Shown here piece by piece: positions 44,266-54,318 of a DNA stretch of 64,000 bases; the first letter of the stretch is position 1, and each line of letters begins with the position of its first letter. Location: contig NZ_AQUI01000002.1 in NCBI RefSeq assembly GCF_000371785.1, positions 2,397,276 through 2,461,275 of the forward strand, given 5' to 3'. The position numbers and the translations under genes were made by a program. The notes under the pieces are model-generated. The model searched no databases. It was given only the letters and a program-made list of their open reading frames with translations, and was not told the DNA's origin. The stretch comes from Actinopolyspora halophila DSM 43834. Its GTDB lineage: Bacteria; Actinomycetota; Actinomycetes; Mycobacteriales; Pseudonocardiaceae.

Positions 44266-46092
44266 TCAGCGGACGAGCCCGCGAGCGGCTTCGGTGATGG
44301 CGGCCGCGTCGATTCCGGCCTGTCCGAGCAGTTCCGCCGGTTTGCCGGAGCCGGGCATGACCGATACGGCGAGCTTGCGCACCGGGGCGGTCGTACCCGT
44401 GTCCGCGAGCGCGGCCAGCACGGCGTCGCCGAGTCCACCTTCGGGCCAGTGGTCCTCGACCGTGACCAGCCCGGCCGTCTGGTTCGCCGCGGAGCGCAAC
44501 GTCTCCGAATCGATCGGCTTGATCGAGTAGAGGTCGATGACCCGTGCCCGGATCCCCTCCGCAGCGAGCCGTTCGGCTGCGTCCAGCGCCTCGTGGAGGG
44601 TCACCCCCGCGCCGACGAGCGTCACGTGGTCCCCGTCGCGGACGGTCTTGGAACCCCCGATGGGGAACTGCTCCTCGGGGCCGTAGATCACGGGGGAGGC
44701 GCCGCGACTGGTGCGCATGTAGCAGATCCCGCTCCGATCGGCCATCGGCTCCAGCAGTTGAGCCGCCTGGTTCCCGTCGCACGGATACAGCACGGTGCTG
44801 CCGTGCACCGCGCGCAAGGCGGCCAGGTCCTCCAGGGCCATCTGGGAGGGGCCGTCCTCACCGATCGCGACTCCGGCGTGCGAGCCCATCAGGCACAGGT
44901 CGGCCCTGCTGACGGCCGCCATCCTGATGAAGTCGTAGGCACGGGTCAGGAAAGCGGCGAAGGTGGAGGAGAACGGCGTCCAGCCCCGCACCTGCATTCC
45001 CACCGCGGTCGCCAGCATCTGTTGCTCGGCGATGTACATCTCGAAGTAGCGCTCGGGGTGGCCCTCGCGGAACTGCTCCGAATGGGTGGAGTTGGAGACC
45101 TCGCCGTCCATCGCGACCACGTCACCGCGCCGGGTACCCAGCGCGCGCAGTCCCTGCCCGTAGGCCTTGCGGGTGGCCACGGAGGTGCCGAGCTCGTAAC
45201 TCGGAAGCTCACTGGCGGAAGTCTCGAAGGTCCTGGGCCGGTTGTTCCCCTCCGGGGCGGAGACCTTGACACCGAGGTCGCGGTACCCGCCGAGCTCGGA
45301 GACGGCCGCCTCCGAGTCCGAGACCGGTTTACCGTGTTTACCGGTGAGGTTCTCGACCTCGCTCACGCCCTTGCCCTTGAGCGTGCGGGCCACGATGGCC
45401 GTCGGGCGTCCCGTGGTGGCCTCCGCCTCGTTGAACGCCTCCTCGATCTGGGCGGGGTCGTGCCCGTCCACCTCGATGGCGTGCCAGCCGATGGCGCGTG
45501 CCCTGGCCGAGTAGGCGCTCAGGTCCCAACCGTGCATGGTTTCCCCGGTCTGCCCGAGCCGGTTGACGTCGATGAGCGCGGTCACGTTGTCCAGCCGGTA
45601 GTGGGCGGCGTGTTCGAACGCTTCCCAGATCGACCCCTCGGCCATCTCGCTGTCGCCGCACAACACCCACACTCGGCTGTTGAGGTTGTCCAGCGCGCTG
45701 ATGGTCGTTCCCAGCCCCACACCTATGGGAAGTCCCTGACCGAGGGAACCGGTGGCCACATCCACCCACGGCAGCACGGGAGTGGGATGACCTTCCATCC
45801 TGCTGCCGAATTCGCGGAAGGTCATCATCTCCGCGTCCTCGATGGCTCCCGCGGCCTTGAAGCAGGCGTAAAGCAGTGGTGAGGCGTGTCCCTTGGAAAA
45901 GATCAGGTGGTCGTTTTCCGGGTTGTCCGGGTGGGTGAAGTCCAACCGCAGATGACCGTCCAGCAGTACCGCCATCAGATCGGCGGCCGACATCGACGAG
46001 GTCGGGTGTCCGGATCCCGCGGCGGCGGAGGACCTGACCGAGTCCACCCGTAGCTGTTGGGCGAGTTCGTGCCTGAATTCCGTTCGTTCCAC
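44266..46092 (-). CDS. Transketolase
   Basis: Thiamine-diphosphate enzyme of the pentose phosphate pathway, 608 aa, one chain of the shorter transketolase form. Landmarks: GHPTSSMSAADLMAVLL, HLIFSKGHASPLLYACF, TPP motif CGDSEMAEGSIWEAFEHAAHYRLDNVTALIDVN, then the pyrimidine domain (EMYIAEQQMLATAVGMQVRGWTPFSSTFAAFLTRAYDFIRMAA) and a C-terminal domain. GTG 46092 (VERTEFRHELAQQLRVDSVRSS) is the family-like start; the frame stays open for another 650 codons by chance and is not coding. It is divergent from the membrane-protein pair. Confidence 0.94.
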   Translation of the reverse strand: MERTEFRHELAQQLRVDSVRSSAAAGSGHPTSSMSAADLMAVLLDGHLRLDFTHPDNPENDHLIFSKGHASPLLYACFKAAGAIEDAEMMTFREFGSRMEGHPTPVLPWVDVATGSLGQGLPIGVGLGTTISALDNLNSRVWVLCGDSEMAEGSIWEAFEHAAHYRLDNVTALIDVNRLGQTGETMHGWDLSAYSARARAIGWHAIEVDGHDPAQIEEAFNEAEATTGRPTAIVARTLKGKGVSEVENLTGKHGKPVSDSEAAVSELGGYRDLGVKVSAPEGNNRPRTFETSASELPSYELGTSVATRKAYGQGLRALGTRRGDVVAMDGEVSNSTHSEQFREGHPERYFEMYIAEQQMLATAVGMQVRGWTPFSSTFAAFLTRAYDFIRMAAVSRADLCLMGSHAGVAIGEDGPSQMALEDLAALRAVHGSTVLYPCDGNQAAQLLEPMADRSGICYMRTSRGASPVIYGPEEQFPIGGSKTVRDGDHVTLVGAGVTLHEALDAAERLAAEGIRARVIDLYSIKPIDSETLRSAANQTAGLVTVEDHWPEGGLGDAVLAALADTGTTAPVRKLAVSVMPGSGKPAELLGQAGIDAAAITEAARGLVR

Positions 46093-46287
46093 AGTCGGGG
46101 GGTTTCCCGCACGGCGCGGTGGCAAAACCCGCCTTATGTTGTTCGCGGGTGGATTTGTCGGAGGTGTTCGTGGAGCACGAGGTGAGCTCGGGGCTGCTGC
46201 ACGGAAGTGGGGACTGTTTGCATTTGCGCGTTCCCGGGCGCGGGGTTCCAATCGGCTGCACACGATGCCGGCAGTAGGAGGCGCGCC

Positions 46288-47172
46288 ATGGATATGATCC
46301 TCGCGCAAGGAACCGGGTTCAACGTGTTGGACAGTCTGCAGAGCGGCTTCACCCAGCTGGTCGGCTACTTGCCGCAGCTGATCGGCGCGTTGCTCGTGCT
46401 GGTGATCGGCTACCTGATCGCCAGGATTCTCCGGGCGATCGTCACCCGCGTGCTGCACAAGCTGCGGCTGGACGACCGAATGTCCCGATCCGGCCAGGGG
46501 GCCCGCTACGTGGAGAGCCTCAGCCCGCAGGGCAGCCCGGCGAGGTTGATCGGCACGGTCGTTTTCGCCGTGGTCATGCTGTTCGTGCTGTCCTCGGCGA
46601 TCGGCACGCTCGGCATTCCCGCCCTGACCGGATTCATGAACGCGGTGTTGGGCTACCTCCCCCGCGTGCTGGCCGCGCTGGCCATCTTCCTGCTCGCCGC
46701 CGCGGTGGCCGGGGCTGTCGGGACGCTGGTGGACCGCACGATGGGCAACACCCCTGTGGGGCGGATGGCCCGGACGGCGGCTCCGACGCTGGTGATGGCC
46801 ATCGGCGTTTTCATGATCCTCACGCAGCTGCGCATCGCCCCGGTGATCGTCACCGTGACTTATGTGGCGCTGGTGGGGGCAATCGCCCTCGGTTCGGCCA
46901 TCGCTTTCGGGCTGGGCGGACGTGAGGCCGCCGCCGATATGATCAATTCCAACTATCGGCAGACCGTCCGCGGTGGGGAGCGCGCGAGCGCAGGCCCGGA
47001 GGAGTCGGGAACCGAGGAATCGGCACAGAGCTGGACGATGCGCGGTGCGGGTAGCACTACCCCGGAGCCGCAGGGCGCCCCCGAAGGGGAGCAGCACCGG
47101 AGTTCCGGCGGAGCCGAGGGCTCCGGTGGGAGCACCGGTGAGAGTGGTGGCGGTTCCCATCGTGCTACGTGA
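46288..47172 (+). CDS. Membrane protein of the MscS-like/CmpX type (conserved TM-helix repeats)
   Basis: 294-aa inner-membrane protein with about five hydrophobic helices. The repeated module (LPQLIGALLVLVIGYLIARILRAIVTRVLHKLRLDDRM, later LPRVLAALAIFLLAAAVAGAVGTLVDR) matches the TM_helix domain found in mechanosensitive-channel-related CmpX proteins. The C-terminal 60 residues are hydrophilic and Gly/Ser/Glu-rich. AGGAGG precedes ATG 46288. A channel role is inferred. Confidence 0.82.
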   Translation: MDMILAQGTGFNVLDSLQSGFTQLVGYLPQLIGALLVLVIGYLIARILRAIVTRVLHKLRLDDRMSRSGQGARYVESLSPQGSPARLIGTVVFAVVMLFVLSSAIGTLGIPALTGFMNAVLGYLPRVLAALAIFLLAAAVAGAVGTLVDRTMGNTPVGRMARTAAPTLVMAIGVFMILTQLRIAPVIVTVTYVALVGAIALGSAIAFGLGGREAAADMINSNYRQTVRGGERASAGPEESGTEESAQSWTMRGAGSTTPEPQGAPEGEQHRSSGGAEGSGGSTGESGGGSHRAT

Positions 47173-47190
47173 GTGCGGAGGTGGTGGGAG

Positions 47191-48003
47191 ATGTCCACCG
47201 CACCCCACGGTCCCGAGCGCTCCGAGGAAGGGCAGCGGGGATCGGAACTGTCCGGCAGAACCGTCGTCGATCGGGGCGGTTCGAGACTCGGAACCCTGGA
47301 ACAGGTCTACTTGGCTCCGGATTCGGGGTCTCCGACCTGGGGAGTGGTTCGAGCAGGCCGGAACAAGCAGCGCTTCGTTCCGCTGCACGACGCGAATCCC
47401 GGGGAGAACGCCGTGCGCGTCAGTGCGAGCAAACGTCAGGTCCGATCCGCTCCCACGGCTTCGACGGATCCCGAACTGCGCCCCGAGTTCGAGGGAAGAC
47501 TGACCGAGCACTACTCGGGAGCTCCGAACACCGCGCGCGGCTCCATCGCGGCCGTGCCGCGCAGTCGCGGCGCGGCGAGCGGGTTGTTGCTGGTGTTGTT
47601 GGGAATCTGGACGGGGGTGGTCCCCTTCGTGGGACCGTACTTCGGTTACGGGTTCGGTTCGGGACAACCCTGGGTGTTCACCGCCGACCGGTTGTGGCTG
47701 TGCGTGCTGCCCGGTGTGGCGATTCTGCTGGGCGGGGTCGTGATGGGGCCGACCGGTAACCGCTTCCTCGCCACGATGGGAGGTGCTCTCGCTCTGCTGG
47801 GAGGAGCTTGGCTTTTGGTCGGCCCCAGCCTGAGCCGTCTGTGGGGCACCGAGGGCGTCGCCACCGCGATCGGTTCTCCGCTCGGTTCCCCGAGCATGTG
47901 GGTGTGGGCCCAACTCGGTTTTTTCTTCGCGGTCGGAGCGCTGGTTACGGCACTCGCTTCCCTCGCGTTGGGACGGCTGAGCGTGCGGTCGGTCAAGGAC
48001 TGA
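47191..48003 (+). CDS. PRC-barrel domain membrane protein
   Basis: 270-aa protein. Residues 20-75 resemble a PRC-barrel (GRTVVDRGGSRLGTLEQVYLAPDSGSPTWGVVRAGRNKQRFVPLHDA). Four hydrophobic helices follow in the C-terminal half. ATG 47191 has GGGAG close by. It lies 18 bases after the CmpX-like gene and is probably cotranscribed. A role in envelope stress or RNA/protein tethering cannot be decided. Confidence 0.78.
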   Translation: MSTAPHGPERSEEGQRGSELSGRTVVDRGGSRLGTLEQVYLAPDSGSPTWGVVRAGRNKQRFVPLHDANPGENAVRVSASKRQVRSAPTASTDPELRPEFEGRLTEHYSGAPNTARGSIAAVPRSRGAASGLLLVLLGIWTGVVPFVGPYFGYGFGSGQPWVFTADRLWLCVLPGVAILLGGVVMGPTGNRFLATMGGALALLGGAWLLVGPSLSRLWGTEGVATAIGSPLGSPSMWVWAQLGFFFAVGALVTALASLALGRLSVRSVKD

Positions 48004-48159
48004 TTGGTACTTCCGACCCCAAACGAGTGCTCCGAGTGTCGGTACGAGCACTTTGCGTCACACGATCGGATGAGGTCAGTAGGCCTGCGCCGTGTCCATC
48101 AGCGATCTACGCTGTCGACAATGGACGCCCTCAACAACTGTGCGGGGTAGGAGGTGGAC

Positions 48160-49929
48160 ATGGCTGCGCTACCGGACCGTGCCCGCCCCGCTCGGCAGCC
48201 TGCACGATCGTTCGAGGTGGTGTTGCCCGGCCAACTGCCCGAAACGGGCGACGTGTTGGCGCGTGCCCAGTCGGAGAACTTCACGGTCGCGGCTCGGGTG
48301 CTGCCGTATCGGATCAGACAGCACCTGATGGCGGTGTACGGTTTCGCCCGACTCGTCGATTACGCCGGGGACGAGGCGTGCGGTCCTCGTGAGGGCCTGC
48401 TGGATCTGCTGGATTCCGACCTCGGCCGCGTCTACGGAGGCAGTCCGCGCCTCCCGCTGCTCCGGGCCTTCGCTCCCACGGTGCGCGAGTGCGGGATTCC
48501 CCGCGAGCTTCCCGCCCGGCTGATAACCGCCAATCGGCGGGACCAGTACGTGCGACGTTACGAGACCTTCGGGGAATTGCTGGATTACTGCACGTACGCG
48601 GCCAATCCGGTGGGCGAGCTCGTGCTCTACATCTTCGGGAGGGCGGATCCGGAACTGACGGAACTTTCCGACCGGATCTGCTCCGCACTGCAGATACTCG
48701 AACACTCGCAGGACATCGCCGAGGACTACCAGCAGGACCGGATCTACCTACCGGCCGAGGATCTGCACGAGTTCGGATGCTGCGAATCCGAATTCGCCAC
48801 TTCCGCGGCCTCGAGCGAATTACGCGGACTCGTCTGGTTCGAGGTGGACCGTGCGGTCGGGATGCTTCGTGCCGGACAACCGCTCGTCGCGCGGCTCTCC
48901 GGGCTGGCGCGGTTGGCCGTGGCCGGTTACGTGGCGGGCGGACTGGCCACCGCTCGTGCGTTCCGTCCCGCCGGCCACGACCCGTTGGCGGTGCGGATAC
49001 GCCCGGGGCGGATGCGGATGCTGGGCGAATGGGCCCGGCTCTCGTTGGCCCCCGCGAGCGGGGGCGGGCACGACCGGACCGAGAGCGCCTACGAGTACTG
49101 CGAGCAGATCACCAGAACGCAGGCCCGTAACTTCTCCTACGGAATCCGGCTGCTTCCCGCGGGCAAGCGCAAGGCCCTGTCAGCCGTGTACGCCTTCGCG
49201 CGCAGGGTGGACGACATCGGTGACGGGACGTTGTCGACCGGGCGAAAACTCGATCGGCTCGAGCACACGCGAACGAAGCTGCGGGAGATCCACCGGGGTT
49301 CCAAGGACCCGATGCTGGTGGCGCTGGCCGACGCCGCGCACGGACTTCCGATTCCGCTGGAGGCCTTTCACGAGCTCATAGACGGCTGCGAAGCGGATGT
49401 ACGCGGCAACGAGTACGAGACTTTCGAACAGCTCGCGCACTACTGCAGGTGTGTGGCCGGATCGATCGGCAGGCTCTCCCTGGGAGTGTTCGGTCAGCCG
49501 GTCACCGGAGTGGCAGCCGAACGCGCGGACGCGCTGGGAGTGGCCCTGCAGCTGACCAACATCCTGCGCGACCTGCTGGAGGACCGCCGTCGTGGACGGA
49601 TCTACCTGCCGCAGGAGGACCTGCGCCGTTTCGGGGTGACGTTCGACCTGGATTCGCGGGGAATGTTCACGGACGACGAATCGAAGGTGGCCGAGCTGGT
49701 TCGCTTCCAGAGTCAACGGGCCGAACGCTGGTACGGGGAAGGACTCCGGTTGTTGCCGATGCTCGATCATCGAAGCCGAGCCTGTTGTGCCGCGATGGCC
49801 GGTATCTACCACGAACTGCTACGGCGTATCACCGACGATCCGACTCTGGTGATGCGTGGGCGGACCGGTCTGTCCGGTTGGCAGAAGGCCGTGGTCGCCG
49901 CCCGTTCCTTCGCGGGGATGTCCTCATGA
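48160..49929 (+). CDS. Fused HpnC-HpnD squalene-pathway synthase
   Basis: Two trans-isoprenyl diphosphate synthase (squalene/phytoene synthase) domains in one 589-aa chain. Residues 30-295 match HpnC (hydroxysqualene synthase), with Asp motifs DYAGD (67-71) and DIAED (185-189). Residues 308-580 match HpnD (presqualene diphosphate synthase), with DDIGD (351-355) and DLLED (471-475). A short Gly/Ala/Ser linker is near 297-305. HpnC and HpnD are usually separate proteins. The GTAGGAGG ribosome-binding site decides ATG 48160; a GTG six bases earlier would overlap it. First gene of the hopanoid operon. Confidence 0.9.
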   Translation: MAALPDRARPARQPARSFEVVLPGQLPETGDVLARAQSENFTVAARVLPYRIRQHLMAVYGFARLVDYAGDEACGPREGLLDLLDSDLGRVYGGSPRLPLLRAFAPTVRECGIPRELPARLITANRRDQYVRRYETFGELLDYCTYAANPVGELVLYIFGRADPELTELSDRICSALQILEHSQDIAEDYQQDRIYLPAEDLHEFGCCESEFATSAASSELRGLVWFEVDRAVGMLRAGQPLVARLSGLARLAVAGYVAGGLATARAFRPAGHDPLAVRIRPGRMRMLGEWARLSLAPASGGGHDRTESAYEYCEQITRTQARNFSYGIRLLPAGKRKALSAVYAFARRVDDIGDGTLSTGRKLDRLEHTRTKLREIHRGSKDPMLVALADAAHGLPIPLEAFHELIDGCEADVRGNEYETFEQLAHYCRCVAGSIGRLSLGVFGQPVTGVAAERADALGVALQLTNILRDLLEDRRRGRIYLPQEDLRRFGVTFDLDSRGMFTDDESKVAELVRFQSQRAERWYGEGLRLLPMLDHRSRACCAAMAGIYHELLRRITDDPTLVMRGRTGLSGWQKAVVAARSFAGMSS

Positions 49930-51284
49930 CCCCTGGACGAGTGATCGTCGTCGGGGGTGGTCTGGCGGGCATCTCGGCAGCACTGGGCTGTCGTGACGCG
50001 GGATTCGAAGTCACCCTGCTGGAAGCGCGTGCGCGACTGGGCGGAGCAACCTACTCCTTCCGCAGAGGGGAGCTGACCGTCGATACCGGACAGCACGTTT
50101 TTCTGCGCTGCTATTCGGAGTACACGGCCCTGCTGCGTCGACTGGGAACGGTGGACAAGGTGCGGATCCAACCGCGCTTCCACGTTCCCGTGGTCACCCC
50201 GACGGGTGCGAGCTGGACGCTGCGGCGAAGCAGGCTCCCCGCTCCGGCCCACTTGCTGCCCGCGCTGATCGGGCACAAGGCGCTGTCCCCGCGCGAGCGG
50301 TTCGCCACCGCGCGTACGGCACTCGCGTTGCGGAGGTTGGACCCGGACGACCCGAGTCTGGACCGGATCGATTTCGCTTCCTGGCTTCGTTCTCGAGGGG
50401 AGCCGCGCCGGGCGGTAACAGCGTTGTGGGAACTGTTCTGCACGGCCGCGCTCAACGCGACGCCGGAGAACGCCTCCCTGGCCCTGGCCGTCAAGGTGTT
50501 CCGGACCGGAATGCTGGACACCGCCTCCGGTGGGGACATCGGAACCATCGAACGGCCGTTGAGCGAGGTCCACGGCGATCCTGCCAGGGAGAAACTGCTC
50601 GAGGCAGGGGTGCGGCTGTTGCCCCGGAGCAAGGTTCTGGAAGTGAGTGGCGAACTCGGTGACTACCGCGTTCGGACCAGGGAGGAGAGCCGGGACCAGG
50701 AGATCACGGCCGATGCCGTGGTACTCGCCGTGCCCAACGTGGCGGCGGGAAAGTTGTTGGAACAGCGACGCACGCCCGAGGAACCGGACTGGAGCGGTTT
50801 GTCGCGTGCTCCGATCATCAACGTGCACATCCACTACGACCGTCCGGTCACGGGACTGTCCATGGCGGCCGCGCTCGACTCGCCGGTGCAGTGGTTGTTC
50901 GACCGCACCGAGGTGGCGAACGCCGAAAGTGGACAGTACCTGGTGGTCTCGCTGTCGGCGGCACACGATCGAGTCGATGTGCGCTCGGCGCGGTTGCGTG
51001 CCGAGTACCTGCCCGCGGTGGAAAGCTTGTTCCCGGCAGCACGTGAAGCCGGGGTGCTGGATTTCTTCATCACCCGTGAACCCGCCGCGACCTTCCTGCC
51101 GGAGCCCGGAACTCGACGACTGCGCCCCTCGGGACGGACGGGTCGACCGGGTTTGGTGCTGGCGGGAGCGTGGACCGACACCGGCTGGCCGGACACCCTC
51201 GAGGGGGCTGTGCGCAGCGGGAACACGGCGGCCCGGGTAGTGGACCGGGCCATCGACAGCGATCGCAGTGTGGCGTGGAGGTGA
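49926..51284 (+). CDS. hpnE: Hydroxysqualene dehydroxylase
   Basis: FAD-dependent amine-oxidase-fold enzyme, 452 aa, that reduces hydroxysqualene to squalene. Dinucleotide-binding motif VIVVGGGLAGISAALGCRDAG at the N-terminus, then LLEARARLGGATYSF, and the C-terminal FAD motif LVLAGAWTDTGWPDTLEGAVRSG. It overlaps the HpnCD stop by ATGA. With the fusion it completes the three-step HpnCDE route from farnesyl diphosphate to squalene. Confidence 0.92.
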   Translation: MTPGRVIVVGGGLAGISAALGCRDAGFEVTLLEARARLGGATYSFRRGELTVDTGQHVFLRCYSEYTALLRRLGTVDKVRIQPRFHVPVVTPTGASWTLRRSRLPAPAHLLPALIGHKALSPRERFATARTALALRRLDPDDPSLDRIDFASWLRSRGEPRRAVTALWELFCTAALNATPENASLALAVKVFRTGMLDTASGGDIGTIERPLSEVHGDPAREKLLEAGVRLLPRSKVLEVSGELGDYRVRTREESRDQEITADAVVLAVPNVAAGKLLEQRRTPEEPDWSGLSRAPIINVHIHYDRPVTGLSMAAALDSPVQWLFDRTEVANAESGQYLVVSLSAAHDRVDVRSARLRAEYLPAVESLFPAAREAGVLDFFITREPAATFLPEPGTRRLRPSGRTGRPGLVLAGAWTDTGWPDTLEGAVRSGNTAARVVDRAIDSDRSVAWR

Positions 51285-51287
51285 GGC

Positions 51288-52298
51288 ATGACCGCGACGG
51301 TTCCCTCAGTCCTGGTCGGAGCCAGGGAAACGGTCGATCCGCATCTGCGCCGGGCCATCGGTCGACTGGACCCGGACACCCGGCGGGTCAGCGAGTACCA
51401 CTTCGGTTGGACGGCCGCTGACGGAACTCCGGAGGAGCGTTCGGGCAAGGCGCTGCGTCCCGCCCTGGTACTGCTCTCCGCACGTGCGGGGAACGGAACG
51501 GAGGGGGAGGCGTTGGCCGGTGCGACCGCCGTCGAACTGGTGCACAACTTCTCGTTGCTGCACGACGACCTGATGGACGGGGATCTCTCCCGTAGACACC
51601 GTCCGACCGCGTGGAGCGTTTTCGGTAGCTCCACGGCGTTGTTGGCCGGGGACGCGCTGCTCGGACTGGCCAACGACGTGGTGCTGGAGGAGGACTCGCC
51701 GCGAGCGCTGCGAGCGGCTCGTGATCTCGCGGGGACCGTGCGCAGCCTCATCGCGGGCCAGGCGGCGGATCTGGACTTCGAACAACGCCTCGACGTCGGC
51801 ATCGAGGAGTGCCAGCGCATGATCGCGGGCAAGACGGCCGCGCTGATCGCCTGTTCGTGTTCCATCGGAGCTCTGCTGGCCGGGGCTTCGGAACACACGG
51901 TTGAAAGACTGCACGCTTTCGGTTTCGAGATGGGCATGGCCTTCCAGCTCGTCGACGATCTGCTCGGTGTCTGGGGAGATCCGGAGGAGACGGGGAAACC
52001 CGTGCTGTCCGACCTGCGGGCCCGCAAGAAATCCGTGCCGGTGGTTCATGCGCTCAACTCCGGTACGGAGGCGGGGCGGCGGCTGCGCGAGCTTTACGAG
52101 CAACCGGACCCCCTCACCGAGACCCAGCTGGAGCAGGCGGCCGAACTGCTGCGCCGTTCCGGTTCCGAGGACTGGACCAGAGCCGAGACGGAACGCAGAT
52201 TGACGGCCGCGCGCCGCCAGCTGCACCGCGCCGACTGCGAAGGCGTGACCGAAGGACTGACCGAACTCGCCGATTTCGTTCTCCGGAGGAATCAGTGA
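51288..52298 (+). CDS. Polyprenyl diphosphate synthase
   Basis: Trans-prenyl chain-elongating enzyme, 336 aa. First Asp-rich motif DDLMD (93-97), second DDLLG (223 on), with the usual LRPALVLLSAR start and GKTAAL-S loop. Sited inside the hopanoid operon, it most likely supplies farnesyl diphosphate, although a longer product (geranylgeranyl) is not excluded by the residues before the first motif. Three bases separate it from hpnE, and its stop overlaps shc. Confidence 0.92.
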   Translation: MTATVPSVLVGARETVDPHLRRAIGRLDPDTRRVSEYHFGWTAADGTPEERSGKALRPALVLLSARAGNGTEGEALAGATAVELVHNFSLLHDDLMDGDLSRRHRPTAWSVFGSSTALLAGDALLGLANDVVLEEDSPRALRAARDLAGTVRSLIAGQAADLDFEQRLDVGIEECQRMIAGKTAALIACSCSIGALLAGASEHTVERLHAFGFEMGMAFQLVDDLLGVWGDPEETGKPVLSDLRARKKSVPVVHALNSGTEAGRRLRELYEQPDPLTETQLEQAAELLRRSGSEDWTRAETERRLTAARRQLHRADCEGVTEGLTELADFVLRRNQ

Positions 52299-54310
52299 CC
52301 GGATCCCTGCGTCAAACCGAGACCGCCGAGCCCGCTGCACACGGGACGGAAACATCTCCCGAGGCGGGGGAGCGGCCGCACACCGTGCTGGTGGACCAGG
52401 GGGACACGCGGGGGGAGAGCGGGGAGCCGGACTGGCCCACCGCTATGGAGGCCGCCCGCGACCACCTGCTCTCCCGGCAGCACGAGCACGGCTGGTGGAA
52501 GGGGGAGTTGCAGACCAACGTGACGATGGACGCCGAGGACCTGATGCTTCGGCGCTTTCTCGGGATCCTCACGGCGGAGGAGGCGGCCGAGAGCGCACGT
52601 TGGATACGTTCCCAGCAGCGCTCCGACGGAACGTGGGGCACCTTCTACGGCGCTCCCGGCGATCTGTCGGTGACCGTCGAGGCCTATGTGGCACTGAAGA
52701 TCGCGGGCGACGACGTCGCCGAGGAGCACATGGCCAGTGCCCGCGACTGGATCCTGCGGCAGGGCGGCCTCGAGCGCACCCGGGTTTTCACCCGGATGTG
52801 GTTGGCAATGTTCGGCCAGTGGTCCTGGGACGACCTTCCCGCGATGCCCCCGGAGATCGTTCTGCTGCCGAGCTGGTTCCCGCTGAACCTGGCCGACTGG
52901 GGGTGCTGGGCTCGCCAGACCATCGTTCCGCTGACGTTGGTGAGCACACTGCGGCCGCAGCGTGAGCTCGGAGTACGAACCGAGGAACTGCGCACGGGTG
53001 GCCCGACCGGGCGGCTGCGGCAGGGCTCGGGCGGCTCCGCCTGGGACACCGTGTTCCACAAGCTGGATCGGGTGCTGCACGGCTATGGCCGTCATCCGAT
53101 CCGCCCGCTGCGCAGGCAGGCGATACGCCGGGCCGCCGAGTGGATCGTCGCCCGCCAGGAGGCGGACGGTTGTTGGGGCGGTATCCAGCCTCCGTGGGTG
53201 TACTCGATCATCGCCCTGAACCTGCTGGGGTATCCGCTGGACCACCCGGTGCTGCGTACGGCGATCACCGGTCTGGAGGGGTTCCTGATCAGGGAGGACA
53301 CCGAACGGGGAAGAGTGCGCAGGATGGAGGCGTGCCAGTCCCCGGTGTGGGACACGGTGCTCGGTATCCAGGCTCTCCACGACGCCGGAGTCTCGGGAGA
53401 GCACCCCGCGATGCACCGTGCCCTCGAATACGTCAGCGGTGAGGAGATCATGGTCCGGGGTGACTGGGCCGTTCGACGCCCCACGCTCCCGGGCGGAGGT
53501 GGCTGGGCGTTCGAGTTCGAGAACGACGGCTACCCCGACATAGACGACACCGCCGAGGTGCTGCTGGCGTTCACCCGCACCGGACACGCCGAGAAGGAAC
53601 GGGTCGCTTCGGCGGTGTCCAGGGGACGTCGTTGGTTGCGCGGTATGCGCTCCAAGGACGGAGGGTGGGCGGCCTTCGACGCGGACAACACTCGATGGCT
53701 GGTCAACAAGCTGCCGTTCTGCGATTTCGGGGCCGTGATCGATCCGCCCTCCGCCGACGTGACCGCCCACGTCGTGGAAGCGCTGGTCGAGACCGGCGAC
53801 GGCGACGACCCGGTGGTGCGTGACGGGGTGCGCTGGTTGTTGGAGAACCAGGAGGGCGGGGGCTCGTGGTACGGGCGGTGGGGCGTCAACCACGTCTACG
53901 GGACCGGAGCGGCGGTTCCCGCCCTGGTACGGGCCGGGATCCCCACGGAGCACCACGCGCTGCGGCGTGCGGTGCGTTGGCTGGAGGAGCACCAGAACCC
54001 GGACGGTGGCTGGGGCGAGGACCTGCGTTCCTACGACGACCCGGCGTGGATAGGTCGGGGGGATTCGACGGCTTCGCAGACGGCCTGGGCGCTGTTCGCC
54101 CTGCTCGCCGTGGGGCGCCACGACACGCGAGCGGTACGTGAGGGGATCGCGTTTCTGGTGGCGACCCAGCAACCGGGTGGGTACTGGTCGGAGCCGCAGT
54201 TCACGGGAACGGGTTTTCCCGGTGACTTCTACATCAACTACCACCTCTACCGACAGGTTTTCCCGCTCGCCGCGCTCGGCCGGTACCGGCGGGCCGTCCG
54301 AGGGGAATAG
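52295..54310 (+). CDS. shc: Squalene-hopene cyclase
   Basis: Class II triterpene cyclase that folds squalene into hopene/hopanol at the membrane surface. It is 671 aa. Catalytic DxDD is Asp415-Ile-Asp417-Asp418 (YPDIDD). QW repeats are present throughout (for example QRSDGTWG, QEADGCWGG, KDGGWAAFD, QNPDGGWGE). The N-terminal 45 residues are hydrophilic and not conserved. The start is GTG inside the preceding stop (GTGA). Central enzyme of the operon. Confidence 0.96.
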   Translation: MTGSLRQTETAEPAAHGTETSPEAGERPHTVLVDQGDTRGESGEPDWPTAMEAARDHLLSRQHEHGWWKGELQTNVTMDAEDLMLRRFLGILTAEEAAESARWIRSQQRSDGTWGTFYGAPGDLSVTVEAYVALKIAGDDVAEEHMASARDWILRQGGLERTRVFTRMWLAMFGQWSWDDLPAMPPEIVLLPSWFPLNLADWGCWARQTIVPLTLVSTLRPQRELGVRTEELRTGGPTGRLRQGSGGSAWDTVFHKLDRVLHGYGRHPIRPLRRQAIRRAAEWIVARQEADGCWGGIQPPWVYSIIALNLLGYPLDHPVLRTAITGLEGFLIREDTERGRVRRMEACQSPVWDTVLGIQALHDAGVSGEHPAMHRALEYVSGEEIMVRGDWAVRRPTLPGGGGWAFEFENDGYPDIDDTAEVLLAFTRTGHAEKERVASAVSRGRRWLRGMRSKDGGWAAFDADNTRWLVNKLPFCDFGAVIDPPSADVTAHVVEALVETGDGDDPVVRDGVRWLLENQEGGGSWYGRWGVNHVYGTGAAVPALVRAGIPTEHHALRRAVRWLEEHQNPDGGWGEDLRSYDDPAWIGRGDSTASQTAWALFALLAVGRHDTRAVREGIAFLVATQQPGGYWSEPQFTGTGFPGDFYINYHLYRQVFPLAALGRYRRAVRGE

Positions 54311-54318
54311 GTGCGCTC

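Noticed and set aside
46093-48051. About 650 extra codons in front of transketolase in the same frame
   Set aside because: The extension runs antisense across two well-supported plus-strand genes and has no similarity to transketolase. The family N-terminus begins at 46092.
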